From Kitasatospora herbaricolor (lineage in GTDB: Bacteria; Actinomycetota; Actinomycetes; Streptomycetales; Streptomycetaceae): a stretch of 64,000 bases of DNA. Positions 1 through 10,863 of this stretch are shown here, piece by piece (within the stretch, counting starts at the first letter, position 1; each line of letters starts with the position of its first letter). Made by a program: the position numbers and the translations under genes. The notes below the pieces were generated by a model. It ran no database searches and was not told the DNA's origin. It was given only the letters and a program-made list of their open reading frames with translations. The DNA lies in assembly GCF_030813695.1 (NCBI RefSeq), contig NZ_JAUSVA010000002.1, positions 992,001-1,056,000 of the forward strand, written 5' to 3'.

Positions 1-2
1 AG

Positions 3-665
3 AACGGCGCCGACTTCTTCGACGCCTCCGGCAAGCCGAAGTTCGACAGCCCCGAGGCCGTCAAGGCGATCAAGCAGTACGTCGACTTCGTCGCCAAGGA
101 CAAGGTCGCCGCGCCCGGCAACGCCGAGTACTCCAACAACCAGACGCTGAGCGACTTCGCCACCGGCAAGGCCGCGATGATCATGTGGCAGTCGGCCGGT
201 GCCAACCTCAAGTCCCAGGGGATGAACCCGGAGGACTACGGGGTCGCCCCGGTCCCGATCCAGGCCGGTGCCACCGGTGACAAGGCCATCAAGTCGATGG
301 TCGCCGGCATCAACCTCGCGGTGTTCAAGAACACCAAGAACCTCGACGGCTCGCTCCAGTTCGTGAAGTTCATGACGAGCAACGAGGAGCAGAAGACCCT
401 GAACAGCACCTACGGCTCGATCCCGCCGGTGAAGGAGGCCGGCAAGGACCCGGTCTTCGCCACCCCGGACCTCACCACCCTGAACGACGTGCTGGCCACC
501 AGCTCCGCGCCGCTCCCCCAGGTCGCCAACGAGAGCCAGTTCGAGACCCTGGTCGGCACCGCGGTGAAGAACCTGCTCGCCGCCGCCGCCGCGGGCAAGC
601 CGGTCACCGACGACAGCGTGAAGGCCGAGCTCACCAAGGCTCAGCAGCAGATGCCGGCGTCCTGA
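3..665 (+). CDS. Sugar ABC transporter solute-binding protein, C-terminal part
   Basis: Partial gene; the start lies before the window and the reading frame enters at base 3, leaving 220 residues. The sequence is the C-terminal lobe of a family 1 extracellular solute-binding protein (MalE/CebE type): an aromatic hinge segment (MIMWQSAGAN), a conserved lysine-rich stretch and a final helix ending PAS. Family knowledge: such proteins are lipoproteins on the outer face of the membrane that deliver oligosaccharides to a two-permease importer. The TGA is followed after one base by the first permease gene, so the genes are co-transcribed and coupled. A beta-glucosidase gene downstream suggests a beta-glucoside such as cellobiose as substrate; this is inference. 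The lipobox cannot be checked. Confidence 0.9.
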   Translation, partial: NGADFFDASGKPKFDSPEAVKAIKQYVDFVAKDKVAAPGNAEYSNNQTLSDFATGKAAMIMWQSAGANLKSQGMNPEDYGVAPVPIQAGATGDKAIKSMVAGINLAVFKNTKNLDGSLQFVKFMTSNEEQKTLNSTYGSIPPVKEAGKDPVFATPDLTTLNDVLATSSAPLPQVANESQFETLVGTAVKNLLAAAAAGKPVTDDSVKAELTKAQQQMPAS

Positions 666-666
666 C

Positions 667-1596
667 GTGCGACAGCGACTGCGCCGACTGCGCCACCCCC
701 GAGGGGCTCTGCCCTACCTGCTCCTGCTCCCCGCCCTCGCGCTGGAGCTGCTGATCCACCTGGTCCCGATGGTGGTCGGCATCGTGATGAGCTTCAAACA
801 GCTCACCCAGTTCTTCATCCGAGACTGGTCGGCCGCACCCTGGACCGGCCTGGGGAACTACCGCATGGCGGTGGACTTCAGTGCTCCGGTCGGCCAGTCG
901 CTGCTCAACTCGTTCTGGACAACGTGTTGCTTCACCGTCCTGTCGGTCGGCCTTTCCTGGCTGCTGGGCACGGCGGCGGCGATCTACATGCAGGACGCGT
1001 TCCGCGGGCGGGGCATCCTCCGGGCCCTGTTCCTCGTCCCGTACGCCCTGCCGGTCTACGCCGCCGTGATCACCTGGTCGTTCATGTTCCAGCGGGACAC
1101 CGGCCTGATCAACCACGTGCTGGTCGACCAGCTGCACCTGATGGACGAGAAGCCGTTCTGGCTGATCGGTGACAACAGCTTCACCGCCCTGGTCGTGGTC
1201 TCGGTCTGGAAGTCCTGGCCGTTCGCGTTCCTCACGCTGATGGCCGGCCTGCAGAACATCCCCCGGGAGCTGTACGAGGCCTCCTCGATGGACGGCGCCG
1301 GCGTCTGGCAGCAGATCCGCAAGATCACCCTGCCCTCGCTGCGCCCGGTCAACCAGGTCCTGGTGCTGGTGCTGTTCCTGTGGACCTTCAACGACTTCAA
1401 CACGCCGTACGTGCTGTTCGGGAAGTCCGCACCGGAGGCCGCCGACCTGATCTCCATCCACATCTACCAGTCCTCGTTCGTCACCTGGAACTTCGGTGTC
1501 GGCTCGGCGATGTCCGTGCTGCTGCTGCTCTTCCTGCTGCTGGTGACGGCCGTCTACCTCTTCCTCACCTCACGACGGAGGGACGCCGATGCCTAA
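667..1596 (+). CDS. Sugar ABC transporter permease, MalF/CebF type
   Basis: Encodes 309 residues starting at GTG one base after the stop of the binding-protein gene. It has about six hydrophobic segments, the first at residues 14-40, and the permease EAA loop near residue 204 (EASSMDGAG followed by ITLP), which docks on the ATPase subunit. It is one of two inner-membrane subunits of a carbohydrate importer of the CUT1 class. The 3' end overlaps the next permease by eight bases, indicating translational coupling. No ATPase gene is present; in streptomycetes such importers usually share the ATPase MsiK encoded elsewhere, which fits here but is inferred. Confidence 0.93.
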   Translation: MRQRLRRLRHPRGALPYLLLLPALALELLIHLVPMVVGIVMSFKQLTQFFIRDWSAAPWTGLGNYRMAVDFSAPVGQSLLNSFWTTCCFTVLSVGLSWLLGTAAAIYMQDAFRGRGILRALFLVPYALPVYAAVITWSFMFQRDTGLINHVLVDQLHLMDEKPFWLIGDNSFTALVVVSVWKSWPFAFLTLMAGLQNIPRELYEASSMDGAGVWQQIRKITLPSLRPVNQVLVLVLFLWTFNDFNTPYVLFGKSAPEAADLISIHIYQSSFVTWNFGVGSAMSVLLLLFLLLVTAVYLFLTSRRRDADA

Positions 1597-2452
1597 GGCT
1601 CCCGTCTCACCGATGGCTCCGCCGGCCTCGTTCAAGTGGTCGCGCCGGGTGTTCCTGCTGCTGCTGTCGGCCTTCGTGCTGACCCCGCTGTTCGTGATGA
1701 TCAGCTCCTCGATGAAGCCGCTGCAGGACGTCCAGGGAGCGTTCTCCTGGATACCCAGCAGCTTCACCCTGCAGCCCTACGTCGACATCTGGACCACCGT
1801 CCCGCTCGGCGACTACTTCGTGAACTCGCTGATCGTCTCGGTCAGCGCCACCGCGCTCTCGGTGGTGATCGCGATCTTCGCGGCCTACGCGGTCAGCCGC
1901 TACCGCTTCCGCGGCCGCAAGCTGTTCACCGTCACGGTGCTCTCCACCCAGATGTTCCCCGGCATCCTGTTCCTGCTGCCGCTGTTCCTGATCTTCGTCA
2001 ACATCGGCAACAGCACCGGGATCGCGCTGCTCGGCAGCCGCGGCGGGCTGATCCTCACCTACCTCACCTTCTCGCTCCCGTTCTCCATCTGGATGCTGGT
2101 CGGGTACTTCGACTCCATCCCGCGCGACCTCGACGAGGCCGCCGCGGTGGACGGCTGCGGGCCGCTGCGCACGCTGCTGAAGATCGTCGTGCCGGCCGCC
2201 GTGCCGGGCATCGTCGCCGTCTCGGTCTACGCCTTCATGACCGCCTGGGGCGAGGTGCTGTTCGCCTCCGTCATGACCAACCAGACCACCCGGACCCTCG
2301 CCGTCGGCCTCCAGGGGTACGCCACCCAGAACAACGTGTACTGGAACCAGGTGATGGCCGCCTCCCTCGTGGTGAGCATCCCCGTCGTCGCCGGCTTCCT
2401 CCTCCTGCAGCGCTACCTGGTAGCCGGCCTCACCGCCGGAGCCGTCAAGTGA
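1589..2452 (+). CDS. Sugar ABC transporter permease, MalG/CebG type
   Basis: Encodes 287 residues with six predicted membrane segments and the MalG-type EAA loop at about residue 183 (EAAAVDGCG, then IVVP). It forms the second half of the translocation pore with the preceding permease. The ATG lies inside the end of the upstream gene, so translation is coupled. The C-terminus ends AGLTAGAVK, the usual ending of actinobacterial MalG/CebG proteins. The stop at 2450-2452 is followed closely by the GH1 gene, so binding protein, two permeases and hydrolase form one operon. Confidence 0.93.
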   Translation: MPKAPVSPMAPPASFKWSRRVFLLLLSAFVLTPLFVMISSSMKPLQDVQGAFSWIPSSFTLQPYVDIWTTVPLGDYFVNSLIVSVSATALSVVIAIFAAYAVSRYRFRGRKLFTVTVLSTQMFPGILFLLPLFLIFVNIGNSTGIALLGSRGGLILTYLTFSLPFSIWMLVGYFDSIPRDLDEAAAVDGCGPLRTLLKIVVPAAVPGIVAVSVYAFMTAWGEVLFASVMTNQTTRTLAVGLQGYATQNNVYWNQVMAASLVVSIPVVAGFLLLQRYLVAGLTAGAVK

Positions 2453-2472
2453 CCATCCCCGAAAGGCATTTC

Positions 2473-3828
<1,356 letters not shown>

Positions 3829-3863
3829 TCCCGCCGCGGCGGCCGCCGCGCCGCCCGCACCGC

Positions 3864-3908
3864 ACGAGCCGGCCCCTCCCCCCGTCCTGGGTGGAGGGGC
3901 CGGCTCGT
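3864..3908 (+). terminator. Hairpin terminator after the sugar operon
   Basis: Perfect 16-bp inverted repeat (arms 3864-3879 and 3893-3908, 13-base loop) built on GAGCCGGCCCCTCC. It has no U tract, as usual for high-GC actinomycetes. It lies 36 bases after the beta-glucosidase stop. Confidence 0.8.
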
Positions 3909-4109
3909 CGGCGTTCCGGGCGGGGCGGGCGGTTCCGGGCGGGGCGGTTCCCGGCGGGGCAGTTCCGGTCAGGGCGACTCACGGCGGGCCGGGCCCGCCT
4001 GCACACGGTGCCCGGATTGCATCAAACGACGAGACCGGCGGCCCGCGGGCACCCCCGGGCTGTAGGAAGGCCGCCTGTTCGGGCCGCCGGGGAGGTGACA
4101 GCCTGGCCC
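3909..4109. other. Intergenic stretch between sugar operon and gcl control region
   Basis: Very GC-rich, with short degenerate repeats of GGCGGTTCCGGGCGG type near 3918-3970. I see no gene or clear site here; the gcl control signals begin after about 4110. Confidence 0.4.
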
Positions 4110-4142
4110 TTCCGCAAACTACAACATTCTGTTGAATCGGCC

Positions 4143-4172
4143 TTGACGGCCGCGCGGGGCTCACCGTACGTT
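4143..4172 (+). promoter_or_regulatory. Putative gcl promoter
   Basis: TTGACG (4143-4148) and TACGTT (4167-4172) are separated by 18 bases, a fair match to the main sigma factor consensus. Transcription would start near 4179, about 80 bases before the gcl ATG. A small palindrome, CAACA-TTC-TGTTG (4122-4134), lies just upstream. Confidence 0.5.
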
Positions 4173-4173
4173 G

Positions 4174-4210
4174 TTTCCGCATACCAAAACCGTTCTTCCG
4201 TATCGTGGAA
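4174..4210 (+). promoter_or_regulatory. Putative tandem IclR-type operators of gcl
   Basis: TTCCGCAT (4175-4182) and TTCCGTAT (4196-4203) occur 21 bp apart, two helical turns. The second is part of TTCC-N7-GGAA (4196-4210), the kind of dyad bound by IclR-family regulators. Both lie at and just after the predicted transcription start, a position suited to repression. Streptomycete glyoxylate/allantoin genes are known to be controlled by the IclR-family repressor AllR; linking this site to AllR is inference. Confidence 0.45.
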
Positions 4211-4261
4211 CTCAGGAGATGAGCCCTCCGACCCACAACGGGCCGACGCAGGAGAAACCCG

Positions 4262-6041
<1,780 letters not shown>

Positions 6042-6043
<2 letters not shown>

Positions 6044-6089
6044 CCGAAGTCCCGATCGACGTCCTGATCGAAGTCCTGATCGACGTCAG
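6042..6089. repeat. 12-bp tandem repeat, four copies, at the gcl stop
   Basis: Four head-to-tail copies of a 12-mer (consensus GATCGAMGTCCT) at 6042-6053, 6054-6065, 6066-6077 and 6078-6089; the first overlaps the gcl stop codon. Copies alternate between GAAGTC and GACGTC. Function unknown; it could be simple slippage. Confidence 0.7.
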
Positions 6090-6115
6090 CACCGCTGCAC
6101 CGCGGCGGAGTTGAC

Positions 6116-6170
6116 CACCCGTACGGGCCCCCGGTACTGCCACGAGCAGTGCCGGGGGCCCGTACGGGTG
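6116..6170 (+). terminator. Long hairpin terminator after gcl
   Basis: 25-bp stem with one G-T wobble (arms 6116-6140 and 6146-6170, loop CACGA). Symmetrical enough to act on both strands; it lies 73 bases after the gcl stop and before the next gene's ribosome-binding site. Confidence 0.8.
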
Positions 6171-6226
6171 TGCGCCCGCGTAAGGTCGTGCCGTTCGGAC
6201 GGCCCCACCCGCGGAAGGCGGCACCC

Positions 6227-6673
6227 ATGACTCAGGACGGCGTCAGCATCGACAGGCTCTCCCCGGAGGACCGCGCCGACTGGGAGGTGCTCTTCCGGGG
6301 GTACCTCGACTTCTACCGGCGCGAGATCACGCCGGAGATGTACGAGCGGGCCTGGACGGCGTTCCTCGACGACACCGTGCTGCACGCCCTCGGCGCCCGG
6401 CTCGACGGCCGGCTGGTGGGCATCACGCACTTCCTGGTGCACGCCAGCACCACCGCACCGGACGTCTGTTACCTCCAGGACCTGTTCACCGCCCCCGAGG
6501 TCCGCGGCCGCGGCGTCGGGCGGGCGCTGATCGCCGCCGTCACCGACCGGGCCCGCGAGCGCGGCTGCAGCCGGGTGTACTGGTCCACCCAGGAGAGCAA
6601 CGCGACCGCCCGCCGGCTCTACGACCAGGTGGCGGAGAACCGCGGGTTCATCCTCTACCAGATCACCCTCTGA
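6227..6673 (+). CDS. GNAT family N-acetyltransferase
   Basis: A 148-residue single-domain GNAT protein. The acetyl-CoA pyrophosphate loop is seen as VRGRGVGRALI about residue 98, preceded by the beta4 strand DLFTAPEV and followed by the SNATARRLYDQVAENRGF region typical of motif B. It transfers an acetyl group to an amine; the substrate cannot be told. The ATG at 6227 is chosen for GGAAGG at 6213-6218; an in-frame upstream start at 6149 falls inside the gcl terminator and is unlikely. Monocistronic, convergent with the next gene and separated from it by a palindromic terminator. Confidence 0.88.
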   Translation: MTQDGVSIDRLSPEDRADWEVLFRGYLDFYRREITPEMYERAWTAFLDDTVLHALGARLDGRLVGITHFLVHASTTAPDVCYLQDLFTAPEVRGRGVGRALIAAVTDRARERGCSRVYWSTQESNATARRLYDQVAENRGFILYQITL

Positions 6674-6706
6674 CCGCCGGAGGCCCGGGACCCGGGCCTC
6701 CGGCGG
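6674..6706. terminator. Bidirectional terminator
   Basis: 16-bp arms (6674-6689 and 6691-6706) around a single A, CCGCCGGAGGCCCGGG and its complement, starting at the base after the GNAT stop. It lies between two convergent genes. Confidence 0.75.
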
Positions 6707-6722
6707 GGCGGGGTCCGCCCCC

Positions 6723-7607
6723 TCAGGGGCAGGAGTAGGTGAAGCTCGCGGCCGCGGTCCGCTGCCCCGGGGAGAGGATCTCGACCGTGGCGGTGGCCTG
6801 CATGGTGCCGTGGCCGTCGAAGGTCCAGCGCAGCACCAGGTCGGCCTGCCGGGTACCGGACGGAACCGACTGCACCAGCTCGCCGGACGAGCTGCCGTCG
6901 CTGCGCACCCAGCGGTAACGGATGTTCCCCGCACGGCCGTTGGTCTGCGCGGTGGCCGTGACGACGGCGGCGCCGCCGCACGGCGGGCCGGCCGGGTCGG
7001 TGGCGACGGTGACCGAGCTGACGGCCAGCGGCGGGGTGTACCAGCGCCAGGCGAGCAACGCCAGCACGGCGAGCAGCAGGACGAGGGCGAGCAGCCGGCG
7101 CCGGCCCTTGCGCCGGACCGGCCGCTCCGGCTCCACCTCGCCGTGCCAGACCGCGGCGGCCGCCGCCGGAACACCCGGGCCGAAGCGGCGCAACTCACCC
7201 TCGGCCAGCGGCCGTTCGTCCTCGGGGGCGGCGGTCGGCAACGGCACCGGAGCGGCCAAATGGCCGGCCGGCACCGGCGCGTCGAGCCGCTGGGTGGCGT
7301 CCTCCGCCGCACCGGAGGTGCCGAGGGTCCGGGTACCGCCCACCAGCGGCGGCAGCGCCATCGGCTGCGGCGGTGCCACCGGCTGCGCGGGGACGACCGG
7401 CTGCGCGGGAGCGGCGGTGGCCCAGGCGGTCGGGTCCAACACGGTGGCGGCATCGTCGTCGGACGGTCCGGCGGACGGAGCCGGCGCCCCGGGCGCGGTG
7501 GCGCCTGACGCCCGGCCCAGTTTGGCGGTCCGCTCGGCGGCCTCCTCGTCCAGCCGGACGGTGAGCGCCTCGTCAGGGTCGGTCGGGGGTTTTCCCGGTG
7601 TGGTCAT
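6723..7607 (-). CDS. Membrane-anchored protein with kinase-like ectodomain
   Basis: 294 residues of unassigned function. Residues 1-165 are an acidic, Pro/Ala-rich cytoplasmic region containing possible Thr phosphorylation sites (LTVRL, ATVLDPT, RTLGT). RRKGRRR then precedes one membrane helix at about 174-190, followed by an outside domain of about 105 residues with two cysteines (PCGGAAVV and the terminal YSCP). That outside domain resembles, in layout and cysteine position, the ectodomain of the Ser/Thr kinase encoded immediately upstream. The gene starts 28 bases after the kinase stop, so the two are co-transcribed. It may be a partner or substrate of that kinase (inference). Confidence 0.75.
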   Translation of the reverse strand: MTTPGKPPTDPDEALTVRLDEEAAERTAKLGRASGATAPGAPAPSAGPSDDDAATVLDPTAWATAAPAQPVVPAQPVAPPQPMALPPLVGGTRTLGTSGAAEDATQRLDAPVPAGHLAAPVPLPTAAPEDERPLAEGELRRFGPGVPAAAAAVWHGEVEPERPVRRKGRRRLLALVLLLAVLALLAWRWYTPPLAVSSVTVATDPAGPPCGGAAVVTATAQTNGRAGNIRYRWVRSDGSSSGELVQSVPSGTRQADLVLRWTFDGHGTMQATATVEILSPGQRTAAASFTYSCP

Positions 7608-7635
7608 GCTGCCCTCCTGGGCGTGTGGTTCCGGC

Positions 7636-9423
7636 TCAGCGGGGCGGGTTGCAGGTGTAGGCGTACAGTTCCCGGTACTTGACCGTCCGGCTCGGGTCGG
7701 CCGTCGGGTTGGTCGAGATCTGCAGGCCCCAGATCGGGTACGTGTCGGCGGAGCCGAAGGCGTGCGGGTAGGCGACGGCCTTCAGCCCGGTCGACCCCTT
7801 CGGGATCACCACCGTCTGGGTGGCCGCCACCACGTTGGGCGCGGTGGTGCTGGCCCGGTGGGTCCAGCTGAGCGTCAGGACGACGTCGGCGGCGCCGTCC
7901 GTCTGCACGGTCACCGTGCCCACCGTGTCGTAGCGGCCCCCGCAGGTCAGCGAGTCCAGGCTGAGCCCGGTGACCCGGGCCTTCACCGGCGGGGGCGCCA
8001 CCGTCGCGCTCGGGGTGGTGGCGCTGGGGGTCGGCGGGGCCGGCGAGGTGGCGGGCGCCGAGGGCTTGCCGCTCGCGGTCGGGACGGCGGTGGTCGGCCG
8101 GGTGGTGGCCGTGGCCGTGGCGACCGGGCCGGCCGACGCCGAGGCCGAGGGCGACGGGGAGCCGGACTCCGTCGGGCCGGGCGAGGGCGAGGCCTCGCCG
8201 GTGGGGGTCGGGCCGTCCGTGGCGGTCGGTGTCCCGGACGGCAGGCTCCCCGGTCCGATCACCGTGGTGGCCTCCGGCGACGGGGCCGCCAGCACGGTGC
8301 GGGCGTCCCGCTCGCCCGCTCCGGCCACCGCCACCCCGGCGAAGGACCCGGCGACCAGCAGGCCCACCCCGGCCCCGGCCAGCACCTTGGCGCGCCTGCC
8401 GAGCCTGGGCGCCGTCCGCAGCCCGCTCGCGCCCGCGCCCGCGCCGGCGGGGGGCAGGCTGCTCTGCGCCAGCGAGGTGTGCGCCAGCGCCGTACCGCCG
8501 TCGCCGGCCCCCGCGCCGCCCCAGGGCAGCAGCATCGCCAGCGCCAGCACCAGGGCGGCGAGCTCCGCGCGGCCGCGCTCCTCCCAGTCCGGCCCGTAGC
8601 CGGCCACCGCGACCGCCTCCAGCTCGGTGACGAAGCTGGCGGCGCTGTCCGGGCGGGACGCCGGGGTCTTGGCCAGCCCGGCCCTGATCAGCGGCCGGAC
8701 CTCGGCGGGCGCCAGCTCGTCCGGGATCGGGGCCTCGGTGTGCTGCACCGCGAGTTCGGCGATGGTGGCGCCGTCGTACGGACGGGCGCCGGTCAGGCAC
8801 TCGAAGAAGGTCACCGTCGCCGAGTAGACGTCCGCCGCCGGGGACGCGGGCCGGCCGGCCCACTGCTCGGGCGCCAGGTAGGCCGGGGTGCCGGAGATGT
8901 CGCGGTCGTCGCCGCTGCGCACCGCGATGCCGAAGTCGACCAGCTTGGAGCTGCCGTCGGCGGCGACCAGCACGTTGCCGGGCTTGTAGTCGCGGTGCAC
9001 CACGCCCGCCGCGTGGGCGGCGGCCAGGCCGAGCAGGGAGCCCTTGAGCACCACCAGCGCGGCTCGCGGGGTGGTGGCGCCCTCCTCGCGCAGCAGCGTG
9101 CGCAGCGCGAGGCCGTCGACCAGCTCCATCACGATGGCGCAGCCCTGGCTGCTCTCCACGTACTCGTACAGCCGGGTGACGTACGGCGAGCGGAGCCCGC
9201 CGAGCACCTCGGCCTCGGCCCGCAGGTTGTCGCCGCCGGCCGCGCGGTTGAGGTACTTGACGGCGACGGGGGTTCCGGTGGCGTCGTGGGTGGCCAGCAC
9301 CACCCGGCCGCTGGCGCCGGTGCCCAGCTCCCTGCCGTGCGTGTAGCCGGGCAGCACCCAGCCGCCGGTGCCGTCGGCCTGCCCCGCGTCCTCGCCGTTC
9401 CTGCCCGCAGCGTCGGCGTCCAT
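7636..9423 (-). CDS. Membrane Ser/Thr protein kinase (PknB type)
   Basis: 595 residues. The cytoplasmic kinase domain occupies about residues 20-290 and shows the glycine loop ELGTGASGRVV, the ATP lysine in VAVKYLN, the catalytic loop VVHRDYKPGN and the DFG motif LVDFGIA, so it should be active. A single membrane helix (about 375-395) leads to a Pro/Ser/Thr-rich stalk and a C-terminal extracellular beta-rich domain with two cysteines (LTCGGRYD and YTCNPPR). The ATG at 9423 is preferred to an in-frame upstream start because the preceding stretch reads like noncoding DNA. It heads an operon with the gene at 6723-7607 and probably senses an envelope signal. Confidence 0.92.
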   Translation of the reverse strand: MDADAAGRNGEDAGQADGTGGWVLPGYTHGRELGTGASGRVVLATHDATGTPVAVKYLNRAAGGDNLRAEAEVLGGLRSPYVTRLYEYVESSQGCAIVMELVDGLALRTLLREEGATTPRAALVVLKGSLLGLAAAHAAGVVHRDYKPGNVLVAADGSSKLVDFGIAVRSGDDRDISGTPAYLAPEQWAGRPASPAADVYSATVTFFECLTGARPYDGATIAELAVQHTEAPIPDELAPAEVRPLIRAGLAKTPASRPDSAASFVTELEAVAVAGYGPDWEERGRAELAALVLALAMLLPWGGAGAGDGGTALAHTSLAQSSLPPAGAGAGASGLRTAPRLGRRAKVLAGAGVGLLVAGSFAGVAVAGAGERDARTVLAAPSPEATTVIGPGSLPSGTPTATDGPTPTGEASPSPGPTESGSPSPSASASAGPVATATATTRPTTAVPTASGKPSAPATSPAPPTPSATTPSATVAPPPVKARVTGLSLDSLTCGGRYDTVGTVTVQTDGAADVVLTLSWTHRASTTAPNVVAATQTVVIPKGSTGLKAVAYPHAFGSADTYPIWGLQISTNPTADPSRTVKYRELYAYTCNPPR

Positions 9424-9680
9424 CGCGACCGCCCCCCGTTCGTTCCTGCCTCCACCTGCGCCGCACGGTGGTGCGGCCTCTGCAATCGACGCGGCGCGCG
9501 GCCTGCGGGTTCCCGTTCTGAGGCACCGGTAGGTCACGGTTCGGGCGATTCGCACACCATCTCAGCCATTGCGGTCGGCAAGTACCCGGCGCGGGGCGGC
9601 GCACCGCGCGCGGATCGGGGCCGCCGGGGCGGAACATGCCGGTCCCGGTCGTGGTTGTGCGCCATGGCACCATCCGTACC
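9424..9680. other. Divergent intergenic region between kinase and peroxidase
   Basis: About 300 bases separate the divergent starts. It must hold both promoters, but I see no convincing -35/-10 pair or operator apart from the tandem repeat at 9681-9715. Confidence 0.4.
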
Positions 9681-9715
9681 GACCGACCCGACCGACCCGA
9701 CCGACCCGACCGACC
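9681..9715. repeat. 9-bp tandem repeat upstream of peroxidase gene
   Basis: 3.9 copies of GACCGACCC directly before the GAAGG ribosome-binding site of the peroxidase gene, so it falls in the leader mRNA. Nine bases is a multiple of three, and the stretch is open in the gene's frame. Confidence 0.8.
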
Positions 9716-9728
9716 GAAGGACACCCTC

Positions 9729-10217
9729 GTGAGCCTGTACGACATCCCGCTGCGCACGCTGTCCGGCGAGGCCGCCTCGCTGGCCGACTACAAGGGCAAG
9801 GCGCTGCTGATCGTCAACGTCGCCTCCAAGTGCGGGCTGACCCCGCAGTACGCCGGCCTGGAGAGCCTGCAGGAGCAGTACGGGGCGCGGGGCTTCAGCG
9901 TCCTCGGCTTCCCCTCCAACCAGTTCGCCGGGCAGGAGCCGGGGAGCTCGGAGGAGATCCAGACCTTCTGCTCGACCACGTACGGGGTCTCCTTCCCGCT
10001 GTTCGAGAAGACCGACGTGAACGGCGACGACCGGCACCCGCTGTACGCCGAGCTGACCAAGGCCGCCGACGCCGCGGGCGAGGCCGGCGACATCAGCTGG
10101 AACTTCGAGAAGTTCCTGATCACCCCGGACGGCACGGTGGCCGCCCGGATCCGCCCGCGCACCGAGCCGCTGGCCCCGGAGGTCGTCGAGGCGATCGAGG
10201 CGATCCTCCCCGCCTGA
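9729..10217 (+). CDS. Glutathione peroxidase family thiol peroxidase
   Basis: 162 residues of the glutathione peroxidase fold. The catalytic triad is visible: Cys35 in NVASKCGLTPQY, Gln in FPSNQFAGQEPG and Trp in ISWNFEKFLI. A cysteine, not selenocysteine, is at the active site. Actinobacteria lack glutathione, so the reductant is more likely thioredoxin or mycothiol-linked (family knowledge). A second cysteine in IQTFCSTTYG may be the resolving residue. GTG 9729 is chosen because GAAGG at 9715-9719 precedes it and the peptide then begins SLYDIPLRTL, the normal family start. A terminator follows at once. Confidence 0.93.
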   Translation: MSLYDIPLRTLSGEAASLADYKGKALLIVNVASKCGLTPQYAGLESLQEQYGARGFSVLGFPSNQFAGQEPGSSEEIQTFCSTTYGVSFPLFEKTDVNGDDRHPLYAELTKAADAAGEAGDISWNFEKFLITPDGTVAARIRPRTEPLAPEVVEAIEAILPA

Positions 10218-10863
10218 CCCCGGTAGCGGCGAAGGCCCGGGGTGTCCCCGGGCCTTCGTGCGCCGTCGCGGTGGCGGGGCCGGTGCCGGCCGGCGGCTGC
10301 GGGGCCCGGTCCACGGTCCGCTCCGCCCGTCCGGACCGCCCGGGCTGCGCCACCTGTCCGGACTGCTCGGGCTGTCCGGGCTGCGCCACCGGTCCGGACA
10401 GCCCGGCCGGGACGGCGGCGCCGGTCCGCTCCGCCCGTCCGGACCGCCCGGGCTGCGCCCGCAGCCCGGACTGCTCGGGCTGTCCGGGCTGCGCCACCGG
10501 TCCGGACAGCCCGGCCGGGACGGCGGCGCCGGTGTCCCGGGCCGCTTCGGCGAGGTGCTTGAGGCCCTGCAGCCGGCCGTCCCAGGCGGTGGCGAGCCCG
10601 GCCATCCACCGCGAGGTGGCGTCGAGCGGTTGCGGGCAGAGCCGGTAGTGCACCTCCCGCCCGGAGCGGAGCGCGAGCACCAGGCCGGCGCGGCCGAGGA
10701 CGGCGAGGTGTTTGACGACGGCCTGCCGGCTGACCGGCAGCCCGGCGGCCAGGGTGGTCGCGGTGGCGTCGCCGGTGGCGGCCAGTCCGTCCAGGATCCG
10801 GCGCCGCATCGGGTCGGCCAGGGCGACCAGCACCCGGTCCACCGCGTCGGGGGCGGGCGTCAT
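10120..10863 (-). CDS. ArsR-family regulator with repetitive C-terminal tail
   Basis: 247 residues as an open frame. Residues 1-110 are a winged-helix domain of the ArsR type: LADPMRRRILDGL, the recognition helix PVSRQAVVKHLAVL and the wing GREVHYRL, followed by WMAGL. The metal-binding cysteine motif of ArsR/SmtB is absent, so it is probably not a metal sensor. The rest is a low-complexity Gly/Pro/Gln/Arg tail with two copies of a 36-residue unit; the frame then runs through a terminator and overlaps the 3' end of the convergent peroxidase gene by 98 bases. The ATG overlaps the SRPBCC stop (ATGA), so this gene is translated second in a two-gene operon. Confidence 0.8.
   Translation of the reverse strand: MTPAPDAVDRVLVALADPMRRRILDGLAATGDATATTLAAGLPVSRQAVVKHLAVLGRAGLVLALRSGREVHYRLCPQPLDATSRWMAGLATAWDGRLQGLKHLAEAARDTGAAVPAGLSGPVAQPGQPEQSGLRAQPGRSGRAERTGAAVPAGLSGPVAQPGQPEQSGQVAQPGRSGRAERTVDRAPQPPAGTGPATATAHEGPGTPRAFAATGVRRGGSPRSPRRPPGPAARCAGGSGRPPCRPG
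10230..10258. terminator. Hairpin terminator after peroxidase gene
   Basis: Perfect 13-bp stem (10230-10242 and 10246-10258, loop TGT), 12 bases after the peroxidase stop. It lies inside the open C-terminal extension of the convergent ArsR-type gene. Confidence 0.8.
10315..10533. repeat. 108-bp direct repeat in the ArsR-type gene
   Basis: Two adjacent copies (from 10315 and from 10423), nearly identical except around 10351-10362 versus 10459-10470. The period of 108 bases equals 36 codons, so the reading frame is kept and the tail contains a duplicated 36-residue unit rich in GLSGPVAQPGQPEQSG. Confidence 0.85.
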
